Source of the DNA: Karstenula rhodostoma CBS 690.94
Taxonomy: Eukaryota > Ascomycota > Dothideomycetes > Pleosporales > Didymosphaeriaceae
NCBI GenBank assembly: GCA_010093485.1
Contig: MU001504.1
Span: forward strand, 317,769-381,768
DNA length: 64,000 nt
Reading direction: 5' to 3'
Part shown: in pieces, positions 44,336-55,439 of the stretch
Layout of the letters: each line of letters starts with the position of its first letter
How positions within the stretch are numbered: position 1 is the first letter of the stretch
Program-made: the position numbers and the translations under genes
Notes under the pieces: generated by a model
What the model was told of the DNA's origin: nothing
Databases searched by the model: none
What the model saw: the letters and a program-made list of their open reading frames with translations, nothing else

Positions 44336-46876
44336 ATGCGCCTCTTCGGCTTCCTGGGCCTGCTTTCAGCGGCGACGCTGGCGTCCGCAGCCCATCTTCC
44401 TCCGCGTAACTACACGAGCCACGACTTCTATGCCGTCCACATCACCTCGCCAACCTCCCCAGCGGAGCTGGCTGCCCACCTGGGGCTGACGTACGATGGC
44501 CCCTTCCCGGCGCTGCAAGACCACCACGTGTTCAGAGCACCCAAGCACGAAAATGACATTGTGGACGATGCGGTACAGGAGCTCAAGCGGCGACGGCGGA
44601 AACGAGAGGTTGGCATAGAATACCATATCCTTGACGGCGTGCGCTTCAACCAGAAACAGAAGCTCAAGCCGAGGCACTGGAAGCGCAGTCAGATTCCCGA
44701 GCGCCACGACGCCAGAGCCAAGGAGACCAACGCCATCAAGGCCCAGCGAGAAATTGCGACCAAGCTCAAGATCCTGGACCCCATCTTCGAGGAGCAGTGG
44801 CACATCTTCAACGTGGCCACGCCCGGAAACGACATCAACGTCACCGATGTCTGGATGCAGGGTATCACTGGCAAAAACGTAACAGCCTGCATTGTCGATG
44901 ACGGTCTCGATATGGACAGCAACGATCTCAAGGACAACTTTTTCGCCGAGGGGTCATACGACTTCAACGACCACGAGGACCTCCCTGTGCCGAAGCTCTC
45001 GGACGATCGTCACGGTACGCGATGCGCCGGCGAGGTCGCTGCGGGAAAGAATGATGCTTGCGGTGTGGGTCTGGCCTATGATTCGAAGATATCCGGCGTC
45101 CGCATATTATCGGGCGATATCACCGACATGGACGAAGCGCTCGCCATCAACTACAAGATGGACAAGAACGACATTTACTCCTGCTCGTGGGGCCCACCCG
45201 ATGACGGTAGAACCATGCAAGCCCCTGGTATTCTGATTGAGAAAGCGATGGTTACCGCAATCCAGCAGGGCCGCGAGGGCAAAGGCTCCATCTACGTCTT
45301 TGCCGCAGGCAACGGCGCAGCTGCCGATGACAACTGCAACTTCGACGGCTACACAAACAGTATCTACAGTATTACGGTCGGAGCAATTGACAAGGATAAC
45401 AACCACCCATACTACTCCGAGGCGTGCTCTGCGCAGCTTGTCGTGACGTACTCCAGCGGGAGTGGCGATGCTATCCATACTACCGACGTCGGTGCAAACA
45501 AGTGCACCGCTAACCACGGAGGCACATCTGCCGCTGGACCCATCGGAGTCGGCGTGTACGCTCTTGTCTTGCAAGCTCGTCCTGACTTGACTTGGCGCGA
45601 TCTGCAGTGGCTCACCGTCATGACGGCCGTTCCTTTCGACCAACCCAGCGACTGGACCCAGACCCCTGGTACCGGTCGTACATTCAGTCACCAGTTTGGT
45701 TACGGCAAGCTAGATGCATGGGCGATTGTCGAAGCAGCCAAGACCTGGAAGGTGGTCAAGCCGCAGGCCTGGTTCTGGTCGCCATGGATGCACGTCAAGA
45801 AGCCCATCCCGCAAGGCGATAAGGGCCTGGCGAGCGTGTTCGAGGTGACCGAGCAGATGTTGAAAGACGCTAATCTTGAACGTCTCGAGCACATTACCTT
45901 GACCATGAACATTGAGCACCAGCGGCGTGGTGACCTTAGTGTCGAGCTTATCAGCCCGGAGGGCATGACCAGCCACCTTTCTACGGCTCGCCGTGACGAC
46001 GAGGCTCCCTACGGCTATGTGGACTGGACCTTCATGAGTGTGGCTCATTTCGGCGAGAAGGGCGTGGGCAAATGGACGGTCATTGTGAAGGACACCACCG
46101 TAAACGCCCAGGTCGGCACCTTTACCGATTGGAAGCTCCGCCTTTGGGGCGAGTGCATCGATGCATCGAAACAGAAACTCCGACCCATACCGACCGAGCA
46201 CGACGATGACGATCATGATGTTATCGATAACCATCCGGCACATACGACCTCCGTTGCTGTTGCTTCTTCTGGTACCAAAACTGCCTCTGTCAACCCTTCA
46301 GACATGCCCACTCGTCCTGTGAACCAGAAACCTTCTAGCAAGCCCACTAATACGGAGCAGGTAGCAAGCTCTCCAACCCCTTCCACATCTGCAACTACGA
46401 CTTCTGGCTCATCGGCCTCTGCGACCGCTTCGCCTGAGTCATTCCTGCCATCCATATTCCCTACGTTTGGTGTGTCTAAACGCACCCAAATTTGGATCTA
46501 TGGTAGCATTGGACTGATTCTTGTTTTCTGCTCTTGTTTAGCCGTGTACCTTTTCCTTGCGCGGCGCAAGCGTCTTCAGTCGAGTCGCGACAGCTACGAA
46601 TTTGAAGTGCTGGATGACGCGGAAGACGATGAGAATGCGCGGATGCTTGCCGGTGGGGCGGCTGGTCGCAAGGGCAGGAGAGCAAAAAGGGGTGGTGAGC
46701 TTTATGACGCATTTGCAGGAGAAAGCGATGAGGATCTTTTGAGCGAGAGCGAGGATGGCGATGCGCCGTATCGGGATCGCGATGCGCCCTTCGATGAGAA
46801 AGCGGCGCATAAGGAGGATGGAAGCGATGCTGAAGGCAGCAACTCAAGTGGAAGTTCTGGCGGCAAGAGGCAGTAG
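44336..46876 (+). CDS. KEX2: Kexin, Golgi prohormone-processing protease
   Basis: An intronless frame of 846 aa. It has a signal peptide (1-18) and a propeptide with a KRRRRKR run (84-90) and a probable autocleavage site after K116-R117. The subtilisin-like domain has D188 (VDDGLD), H226 (DRHGTRC), oxyanion N326 (AAGNG) and S398 (GGTSAAGP). The P domain runs to about 610, followed by a Ser/Thr-rich stalk. The membrane segment is about 719-743 and the acidic cytosolic tail has YEFEVL at Y755, similar to the yeast Kex2 Golgi-retention signal. Kexin cuts secreted precursors after KR or RR in the late Golgi, including pheromones, cell-wall enzymes and many effectors. The gene looks intact. Confidence 0.96.
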   Translation: MRLFGFLGLLSAATLASAAHLPPRNYTSHDFYAVHITSPTSPAELAAHLGLTYDGPFPALQDHHVFRAPKHENDIVDDAVQELKRRRRKREVGIEYHILDGVRFNQKQKLKPRHWKRSQIPERHDARAKETNAIKAQREIATKLKILDPIFEEQWHIFNVATPGNDINVTDVWMQGITGKNVTACIVDDGLDMDSNDLKDNFFAEGSYDFNDHEDLPVPKLSDDRHGTRCAGEVAAGKNDACGVGLAYDSKISGVRILSGDITDMDEALAINYKMDKNDIYSCSWGPPDDGRTMQAPGILIEKAMVTAIQQGREGKGSIYVFAAGNGAAADDNCNFDGYTNSIYSITVGAIDKDNNHPYYSEACSAQLVVTYSSGSGDAIHTTDVGANKCTANHGGTSAAGPIGVGVYALVLQARPDLTWRDLQWLTVMTAVPFDQPSDWTQTPGTGRTFSHQFGYGKLDAWAIVEAAKTWKVVKPQAWFWSPWMHVKKPIPQGDKGLASVFEVTEQMLKDANLERLEHITLTMNIEHQRRGDLSVELISPEGMTSHLSTARRDDEAPYGYVDWTFMSVAHFGEKGVGKWTVIVKDTTVNAQVGTFTDWKLRLWGECIDASKQKLRPIPTEHDDDDHDVIDNHPAHTTSVAVASSGTKTASVNPSDMPTRPVNQKPSSKPTNTEQVASSPTPSTSATTTSGSSASATASPESFLPSIFPTFGVSKRTQIWIYGSIGLILVFCSCLAVYLFLARRKRLQSSRDSYEFEVLDDAEDDENARMLAGGAAGRKGRRAKRGGELYDAFAGESDEDLLSESEDGDAPYRDRDAPFDEKAAHKEDGSDAEGSNSSGSSGGKRQ

Positions 46877-47123
46877 AGCGGGCCTTCCTTGCACTCCTAC
46901 ATTGGGCGGCGTCTCTAGATATTCTTTGAATCCTTGGTTTGGTTGCACCTCCTGAAGCGTTCAATGTTTCTGTACATAGGCAGATGTATGAATACGGTAC
47001 CTGCGCGCGGGCGGTGACGGCTAGCGTGGCAGAAAAAGTTCGGGTCCCACATCTTTCATCGCGACCACTTTGTGACCTCTGCGCCGCGCCTTTCACCACA
47101 CAAACTTTGATACGCCCAGAAAC

Positions 47124-48344
47124 ATGGCCGACGAAACGGTGCAACCCCTTCTCCAATTTGAAGGTCATCGGCACCTCACAACGCGCCTACTGCTCTCCAC
47201 GCTCACCGGCCGCCCGATTCGCATATCCAAAATCCGACCCTCATCAACGCGCCCAGGCCTTACACCCTACGAAACGAACTTCATTCGCCTCCTCGACTCG
47301 GTCACGAATGGCGCGCAAATACAATTCTCCATGACGGGTACGACATTGGTGTACCGACCCGGTCTCATAACGGGCAGTGCAGAAGGTCTTGGAGCTATGG
47401 GCGGGGTGATCAGACACGAGATACCACGAGAATGCAGCCGGAGAGGCGCAAGTTGGTGGCTGATACCGCTCGCGCTGCTCGCGCCTTTCGCAAAAGACAA
47501 ACTGAACGTGGTTCTGCACGGGGAAGGATGCATAACGAGCAGCACCCCGGCGGGCGACGTCAGCGTGGACTCTGTCCGGACAGCTATACTGCCGCTGTAC
47601 AAGAGCTTCGGCATCGAGCGGAATATCGAGCTGCGGGTACTCAAGCGCAGCTGTGTGCCCAGCCAGGGCAAGAGTGCTGGCGGCGAGGTGCAGCTTGTCT
47701 TTGGACACCAGGTGCGGTTACCCAAGACGCTGCACGTCATGAACAAAGGGCGCGTGAAGAAGATCCGCGGCGTGGCGTATGCAGTCGGTGTCAGTGGGTC
47801 GAACAACGCGCGCATGATTGAGACGGCGAGGGGTATCCTGAACAAATTCGTGCCCGACACGTACATCTTTTCGGATGTCTCCAGAGCGCCGCTCATATCC
47901 GGGCTGGGCTCGAAGTCGGATCCAAACGGCAAGACGAAGGGCGCTGTGGGATTTGGACTCAGTCTCGTGGCGGAGAGCTCCACAGATTGCATCTACTCGG
48001 CAGACGTGGCGAGTCCGCCGCAGGGAGGCGTCACGCCCGAGGACCTGGGCAAGCAGTGCGCGTATCAGTTGCTGGAGAAGATCAGTGCGGGGGGCTGCGT
48101 GGAGATCACGAGCACGACGACGGTGCTGCTGCTCATGGCGATGGGGAGTGAGGATGTGGGGAGGGTGTGTTTGGGACGCGATGTCCTGGGTACGGAGGAG
48201 GTGGTGCAGCTGGGGCGGGATGTCAAGGTGTTCACTGGGGCAGCGTGGGGGTTCAGGAGTAAGGGGACTGCGGATGCGGAGGGGGAGATTGTGGTTAGTG
48301 TTGTTGGGAAGGGTGTGGGCAACGTGGGGAGGAAGGTTGCTTAA
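47124..48344 (+). CDS. RCL1: RNA 3'-terminal phosphate cyclase-like protein Rcl1
   Basis: An intronless frame of 406 aa, beginning 248 bp after the KEX2 stop on the same strand. It opens with LLQFEGHRHLTTRLLLSTLTGRPI. Later motifs include RPGLTPYE, PLALLAPFAK, GGEVQLVFGHQVRLP and the VRKIRG-like KVKKIRGVAYAVGVS stretch. These are the hallmarks of Rcl1, the cyclase-like member that lacks cyclase activity. Rcl1 acts with Bms1 in the small-subunit processome at the A2 cleavage step of pre-18S rRNA, in the nucleolus. The segment GSAEGLGAMGGVIRHEIP is a little longer than in yeast but stays in frame, so I do not propose an intron. Confidence 0.92.
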   Translation: MADETVQPLLQFEGHRHLTTRLLLSTLTGRPIRISKIRPSSTRPGLTPYETNFIRLLDSVTNGAQIQFSMTGTTLVYRPGLITGSAEGLGAMGGVIRHEIPRECSRRGASWWLIPLALLAPFAKDKLNVVLHGEGCITSSTPAGDVSVDSVRTAILPLYKSFGIERNIELRVLKRSCVPSQGKSAGGEVQLVFGHQVRLPKTLHVMNKGRVKKIRGVAYAVGVSGSNNARMIETARGILNKFVPDTYIFSDVSRAPLISGLGSKSDPNGKTKGAVGFGLSLVAESSTDCIYSADVASPPQGGVTPEDLGKQCAYQLLEKISAGGCVEITSTTTVLLLMAMGSEDVGRVCLGRDVLGTEEVVQLGRDVKVFTGAAWGFRSKGTADAEGEIVVSVVGKGVGNVGRKVA

Positions 48345-48789
48345 AAGATCTATATCGCTGGTGTGAGGAGTGAAGATCAAATGATACCCATGAACGACTT
48401 ACTTTCGCTCGGATGTTGGTCGCTCTTTGCGCATGAAGGTCTGGCATGTCGCATAACTCCAGGCGTTGCAACGGTTCGAAGTGCCTCGGGAACAATACTC
48501 GAATTTTTATCCTGGGTAACCTTTCCATCGAAACTGCAATCATCCGCATCTGCATCGTCATTGTCTCGGGTTACATTTTCACATGCCCGGCGTAGTACGA
48601 GTAGTCGACGCGGATCCCTGCATCCTACTATACCGCACGGTTCGCTACTTCCCGACGCGTCTCCCCACGCGTGAGTCGAGTCCACCTCATCCACATTCAC
48701 ATTCACCTTCTACCCCGCGCCCCTCTCCCTTCCTTACGCGCCAGTCGGTCTTGCCTTGTCACCGACCGGCGTATCACGAGCAGGAAGAC
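48345..48789. other. Intergenic spacer
   Basis: 445 bp between RCL1 and the RTC4-domain gene. No conserved element is recognised. Confidence 0.4.
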
Positions 48790-50390
48790 ATGCCCATCCT
48801 CTCGCGCCGCAATGCGCCAAAACTGCTGCGCTCGGTTAACAACCGACCGCATGCGAGTGAGGCAGACCACGAGGATGCCCCACGCAAAGCAAACTTGCAG
48901 CAAACTCACAAACCGCCAGTCAAAACCGACGCGGATATTGATATTCATGCCGACCCCATTTCGTCGAGCGACGAGAACGAAGTTCCGCCGCCGTCGATGA
49001 GCCAGGATTCGAGTACTTCTACGCGTGGTGGCGCACGGAATGGCAGAGGCGCGAGTAGGAGCGGGGCACAGGGGGAGGGGAAGGCGATGCGTGTGCCACC
49101 GCGAGGGGCGTTTGGGGCGGGGTTGAAGCATAAGGAAAGTTTTGAGGAGGAGAAGGAGAACTCTCGGGGGGCGGCGTCGAGTGCCTCTGGGAAGAGAGAG
49201 ACGGTGGAGGCTGTCTACTTTGGCATGGGGGATACGCCGAGGAAGAAGCAGAAGACGAGGAACGTACACGCAGCGCCTATCGGGTTCAACAGGAAGGCAT
49301 TTGGCAAAGACAAGCGTAGGCAGATCCCAAACAAATGGTTCAGTGCGGTGGTGCTAACAGCGATCCAGCGAGTAACACATTATCCATACCAAAGAGCCGC
49401 GACGTCAAGCACATCGACGACCTCGACAATGCGCTCAGCACTATGCTCGACGGCCACGAGCGCTACGTTGAGTTCTCCGACGACGAGCCCTCCCCGCCCG
49501 CGAAGAAGCGTGCGCCAACGATACCGCAGCTGCCACAGGGCTACGTAACATCTTCCATCCCCACGACCAAAGACTCCCAAACCAGCGCCCCCAGCCCCCC
49601 CAGTTCCCCCCTCACACCTGTATCTTTCCACTTCGACGACGACATTCACGCCTCGGAAAACGACATCGCACACTCCCCCAAACCAGACCCAAACTCCACA
49701 TGCGCCCTCTGCCAGGAATCCGTCGAAGCCCCAGAGCAGAGAGATTTCTGGGCCGCCCACCCCACCCGCACCGTCCGCGACCAGATGCTCTTCTGCAAAG
49801 CGCACAAGCGGTCAAAAGCGCAGCGTGAGTACACCGCGCGCGGGTACCCATCGATCGACTGGACGCGACTACCATCCCGGATTCGCGGGTTCCGGACCGA
49901 ATTGGTGTCGATACTGCGCAATGAGACGGCTGAGGAGTCTGTGTATCGTAAGAAGCACGCTGGGCGCCTGGGGTCGGGGAAGGCGGCGGCGTTGCCGGCG
50001 AAGCGGAGGGGGCGGAAAGCGCAGCCGCAAGCTGTAGAGCAGGGCATGGAAGATAGAATCGACGCCGCGTCTTCCTCGGCGGGGTACTACGGCCCGCGTG
50101 GGAAGCGCGTGATGATGGAGGTCACCACGTCGGAGCTGTCGGATGAGATTCGCGACGTCGCGGCCAAAGACCCCGTCGTGGGACGCTCTGGGTTCGCGAT
50201 GTTTTTGCAGGCTGTGCTTGTGCCCGAGTGCGCGGTGCTGCTTGTTATGGAGGATATGGGGTTGGTGAGGGGGGAGGCGAGGGAAGTGTTAGAGGTGAGT
50301 GGGGAGATGGGGGAGTTGGTAAATGAGGAGATTGATGATGAGGTTGTGGAGAGTGAGGAGGATGAAGAAGAAGAATATGAGGACTATTGA
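48790..50390 (+). CDS. RTC4-like domain protein
   Basis: Exons 48790-49315 and 49369-50390 with a 53-nt intron encode 515 aa. The N-terminal 290 residues are disordered, with Ser/Glu/Lys-rich patches. The C-terminal part holds CALCQESV, FCKAHKRSKAQREYTARGYPSIDWTRLPSRI and GFAMFLQAVLVPECAVLLVMEDM. These are typical of the RTC4 domain named after yeast Restriction of Telomere Capping 4. The CxxC and FCxAH elements could bind zinc. The protein ends in a strongly acidic tail. Yeast Rtc4 is linked genetically to telomere capping, but its molecular function is unknown. Nuclear localisation is likely from the basic patches. A downstream acceptor at 49368 is used because the earlier CAG at about 49358 breaks the frame. 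Confidence 0.88.
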
Positions 50391-53300
50391 TTCTCAGCTG
50401 CGTACAATTACAGACGTGGCGTTTTGGTGGTATTCGTAGTGTATAGCTGGTTTCGGCCTGGGCGGGGTGCGCAGGGAGTCACGGGTGAGTACCATACCCT
50501 AACTTCCGAGTCTCGCGACACGGAATCGACGCCCTTCTCTCAATCTCACATCCCTTCTTCGTCATCACGTGAGGTCTGGGTTCATCCACACCCACCTTGA
50601 CCCACTCCCAGCTACATCACAACATCGATCCAAGAGCTTCACTCGGAAATTGCACATAAACAAGATCCTGCGTGTGCGCTGTTCTCACGCTTCACACGCG
50701 CTCACTCAGGCGTGGGTCTGGAAGTACATCTCAATGACGATATCTGCGGTGGTTGTGTTTGGAAATAAAATAAAATAGAGCACACACACTGTGCCCGGTG
50801 GTCGAGCTAGTTTGGTGCGTGGTGGAGGTCCGTGGACGCTTTAACACATGTCCGTGCCAGGGTGGTAAAAGGTGCTGAGTTAACCCACGCTTTCTTTTCC
50901 CGGCCCACGCTTTCCTTTCTCCCCGCGCGTCTCTCGGACCCGTAGAAGGTGTTCAAGAAATCTGTGGGTGCGGCAGATAATGGGGTTGCTGGCGTGGTGG
51001 GAGGGGGTGGGTTGAGCTACGCTGTCTTTGTGTCTAGGGGTGAGTAGTGCGGTGTTATCTGGACGGGCTTCTTTTTTTGGGGCGGCCATGGGTGGACTGT
51101 GGGTAAGGATTAGTTTGATGTTGGGAAGAGGTGGATGGGGGTGTGCGTGGATTACGCTTTACGGAGCTCGAGAGCATGTGTCGGTGTCTGCGCCTGCGCC
51201 TGCGTGTTCAAACCCGAGCAGTAGAGCGAGGCGTGGAGATCGTCTTTTCCTCGTCCAGCTTTTCTCGTTCGCACACATGCAGGGGATGGAATATGGACAG
51301 TTGTCGCAGGGTCACCCACGCTTGTCCATGTAAACGCCCTTTGAGCGTGGACTGGGTTCCTCACGCGTAAAGGTATATTTCGCCTGTGTTTGACTAAAAG
51401 CTTATCTGGACTGTGTCAGGTGGTTGGTCTAGTGCGGCAGCAGAAAGACCAAAATCTCCATGTTTCCGGCTTTCTGCGCAAAAGCATTCAAAAAAAAAAG
51501 ATAGTATGTGGATTTGCCCTCCCCTTTCTCCCCTGCATGCACGAGAAAGTCATTCTCCGCACTGCAGTGCTTTTCAAGTCCGAAGACATTAGGCTCTCAG
51601 TCCATGGGAGTCTGCGCTGCCCGGTGAATCGAAATTGGTATTAGTTATGTGGCTACTCCACTCTCCCCCGAGACCGTGAATAGCGTGGATGCGGTATCAG
51701 GTTATAAGTGGGTATATACAAAGTACTACTCCTGACCCCGGGATGCAGTATCGAGCATCTAGAGAGCGAGACTGCCGGATTGGTGTAAGCAGCTCCCTTC
51801 CAACGAGAACGTTCATGAGTGCTCATGCTTGCTCTGTACTTCCTTCTCCAGAGTTCTACAGTCGACTGCTGGGTAATGAATGTGTAAGACATATGGTCTT
51901 GTTTTGGATGTTCTAATCCTCGACAGTGACGCGGTATGTCCGATTCAAAACGTATGCTTAAATGACGTATGTGACCTCGCTCAGTTTCCAAATCATAAAG
52001 ACCAAGCGTCATGCTGATGAGAGGATGTGGAAAGTTCACTTTAGTATGAGCATGTGTTTCAAACCACAACCTGAGCGCGCGATGTGCATTGCGGTGTCAA
52101 GCGCGTTGAGTTCCCGTCAGTCTCAAACCAAAGTACAGTTCGCACATCTTCAGTGCCTTGAGGCACGCAAGGGAAGGCTGCATGTGCCTATCTTTCTCGA
52201 AGTGACTGGAATGCGAAACAGTATGTGACACTCTCTGCTCCTCAAAAACCAGCCAGATTGGATCCGTGTCTGGAGCTTTGAGACCTAATGCACCCGGTTC
52301 AAATTGGTGCTCGTCGTCTCGGCTCACTTCACTTGAGAATTGGGTATTTAAATGCATGTCTGTGGTTTGGGGTTTACTCTCCACAGCTCTGCAGTATGTT
52401 GCGGATACTAAAAACTTCCATGCGGGTAACCCATGGGCTGCTGGGAGTGTCGCCAAAAACGAAAAATAAAGAAGTCATGTGCCTGGGTTTGAATAGGTCC
52501 TCCATCACTTGACAATGTGATGTTGCTTCGTGTTTTGAGGATAAAGACATCTAAAGACATACATGGAGAGCATTGCTCCCGTGTCAACAGCGCGCTTCAG
52601 CTCGTGTACAACTATGCATTTCCAAAACTCTTGAAGTCATGTCCGGGTATCTTTATTCCTCGTCTCTTGGCGTGTTATATGTATATACCTCGCTGCTGCG
52701 GTTCCTCGTCTTCACACTTTCTGACGCCCTCCATGGGTACTAAAAGCGTCATTCGCGGAAGACTATGAGCTTGGGGAACGCTTTCAAACATGATGATCGC
52801 CAACCCTAATGCGCTTGGGTAATTCAAAAGACGTGAACCATGTTGTAGATCGCTCTGTGAATGCTAATTCAAACATATGGCGTTAAGGCGCCATGGAGGG
52901 TTCTTGTTCTGGCGCACAGCCTGTCGCGTCGTCTCTTGTCTCCTCGTTCCGGTACGCTTCCCCTTCTCCACAACTTATGAAGCATCATGTCCGTTCAGTT
53001 ACAGTGTTGTCACGGTCATCCCCAGACATTTAACTCGCGCCAAGGGACACAGACGGATTTTTTGTGCTAGGTATCTCTCTTCACACTTTATGCTTCTTTT
53101 GCAGAACTCAAAACTCAACATGGTGGCCACCCACATGTGGCTGCGAACGGGCCAAAAGCTTCAGGCTCTCTACACACGTGCGTTTGTAAGGGCAACGCTA
53201 AAATCCATACTGTATGCGGTCTGCCTGCCCCTCTTGAAATTTTCAGACAGTCTTTGCATGTATCTCAAGAAGGCTTGGTCTTCATCTCGACGTTTCCACT

Positions 53301-54598
53301 CGGCCTCAAGTATATAAGTTGTCCTCCGCATCTTCTTCAAGTCCTTCACACCTGCAAAAGTTCTCTATAGACAATAAAAGTCTTCTTGAATCTGCCCTGA
53401 TGTCTTTGGGCAGGTCCGAAACTCTCGCATTATCTCGCTATGTTCTCTGCTACAGAAGTCAGCGCGGATGGAGAATATAGCTGGTCTTTTTCTACCTTTG
53501 GAAAGAAGTTTCGAGCCCCCACCCATGTGTCTCGGAGAAGACATCAATTTGAACCGGTCGGGACAAGAACTTTTACCCTCTTCTGTGCCCTATCTTTTCC
53601 GTGACACACAGCAAACCTCAATAATGGTACCAAACATGGTGTGTGCCAAAACAATGTGCTGGTGGGAGGATTCAAAAGCTACACTCAACAGGTCTATGCG
53701 CCTGGGCTAAAAGAGTGAACGAATGGTCATGCGGCATTCTGCTTGTCTGCACGGTATCTTGGATCTCTTTTAAACGCGAATGACTCGATTTTATGCTTCT
53801 TGGGATGTTCATAACACAATTAAGCTTCTACTTGGGTCTCGTACTGCCTTTTGCCGCGGCTTGCAAAAGCGCACGAAGTATCATATTTGATAATTGAGCT
53901 TCACCTCGCCCCTCTCCACTCACAATTCGATATATCAGTACACTCCAGTCAACCTTTTTTCTCTTCTCTACACTCTCAATGCCACTTTTTGGACACCACA
54001 TTGCATGAGAAAATGCGCCATATCCCTGCAGCCGAGTTCAAAGATTCCGAGACGTACTCGCCTACGTGTTTTCCCACGAGGGCCCCAAGTTACTCCAGGA
54101 TGCGATTTGCATTGTTCTTTCAAAATGTCCAAAAAACGGGCATGGACGTTCGAGACTGTGTTAACTTATCAAAAGTCTTCGCCGAGCCATATCAGGGCTG
54201 CTGTATTAGTGTGCTGTGGCGTCCTTGGTCACTCCTCTCTACACTATCTGAGTCCAGTCACGGTCACTCAACCCAGGCGCCACCGCTCCCCGTGCACGAT
54301 GCAATATCGAAATAGCCACAGCCATTCGATTGTATTGAGGGAAATCTTGGCGGGTGTTGATACTAGATGTATATAGGTGCGGGCAGCACCGATGCAAGTG
54401 TTTGAAATCAAACCAATCGCTTTTCAACCTGTTATCACGATCATGAATACGCATACGAGGTTTCTGGGCATGCCGAATTGATTCAGGTTGACCTGACGGG
54501 CCATGAACATGCCGACCGCTTAGGGCCGACCCACTCAAGTTCGGCATTGCCATAGCACAGTGCCAAATATTGAGGATGAAGACCGCTCAAGGGCCAAC
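50391..54598. other. 4.2-kb gene desert
   Basis: Only short open frames without domains or consistent splice sites, and no homopolymeric AT island. Loosely similar phrases built around GCGCYTGGGTAAYTCAAAAG-like text recur near 52480, 52810 and 53697. They may mark old, heavily diverged repeats, but the similarity is weak. Confidence 0.45.
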
Positions 54599-54985
54599 TC
54601 ACTCGTTCGAGGGGTCCTCCCTATTGCATCCCTCCTCGCCAGGGGTACTTGTCACGACTCGATCCTGGCTGGCAAGCTGACGCTTGAGCTTGGCAATGAT
54701 GGCGTCGCGCTCGGCAATGATGCTGTCGCGCCTGGCGATTACGGCACTAATCTCTGTCAATTGCTGTCGAATATCGGCATTGTCATCTTAGAGTGTGGCA
54801 TTGAGATCTTCGGCAAGATCCCTCTCCTTCCTGGCATTCGTCTTCTCAGCCAAAGCTTGGTCATACTTGAGTTTGAGGCGACCAGCCTCAGTCCCCTGCG
54901 CCTTGGCAGTATGTTCGTCATCTTTGTCAATATTGGCATCGGCCTGCTTTCGCTTTAAGTACCTGGCAGAGTTCGCATTAGGCAT
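54599..54985 (-). pseudogene. Broken coiled-coil protein gene (3' part)
   Basis: From the ATG at 54985 the frame encodes a charged coiled coil (KYDQALAEKTNARKERDLAEDL). It meets TAA at 54788-54790 and continues coherently for 62 more codons (QQLTEISAVIARRDSIIAER and AIIAKLKRQLASQ) to TGA at 54599-54601. Both sides share the heptad pattern, so the TAA is a premature stop, possibly from CAA by C-to-T change. Upstream the gene probably continued: the frame can be joined across the introner-like insert at 55005-55105 to coding-like sequence near 55110-55190, which has its own stop. No family is recognised. A functional short coiled-coil peptide remains possible. Confidence 0.5.
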
Positions 54986-55004
54986 ACTAGCAAGGTCGAG
55001 ATGC

Positions 55005-55105
55005 CTATACTCGCGGGTAAAAGGTCAGCTGAGTCACAAAAGTATGGTTATGCACGAAGTGTCCATGTCGAAGACATAGAGACTTTGTACCGGGGAGTAT
55101 CATAC
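55005..55105 (-). mobile_element. Introner-like element, copy A
   Basis: An intron-like segment with a GTATGATA start and a CCCGCGAGTATAG end, about 101 nt. It aligns along its length with intron 2 of the permease gene (58842-58945), at roughly 75-80% identity. The shared blocks are TACAAAGTC, GACATGGACACTTCGT, TTTGTGACTC and ACCCGCGAGTATAG. It lies inside the decayed coiled-coil gene. There the frame on both sides is best joined if the acceptor is the AG five bases before the end (CGCGAG). Confidence 0.75.
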
Positions 55106-55439
55106 CCTTGTGCTCCAAGCACCACTTTGTCATTGTCAGATGGCCGGAATGTCCTGCCCTCGTCGGCATATGGCCTGCCCGCCATGTTTGTCATCCAGTA
55201 GTTCCAGCCCATATAGAGCCGATGGCAGTACTTGCAAGAGGTTAGTATACAATCTAGTTGCGTACTCGTTGCGCAGCGAGGAACCAGCTCGCAACTATGG
55301 TAGGAAGGCTGATAAACTTACTCGACCTGGGTGATCGTGAGTCTTGCAAGCAAAGCAGGGACCTAGGCACAGCCGCGAGTCAATATGACCGGTGGTATAG
55401 TCAAATAGCTTGCCAAAATATGGGCATACAGTACGACCA

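Noticed and set aside
47335..47450. Intron in RCL1 around the GSAEGLGAMGG segment
   Set aside because: The frame is continuous and the segment fits a slightly longer loop. Removing it would delete conserved residues.
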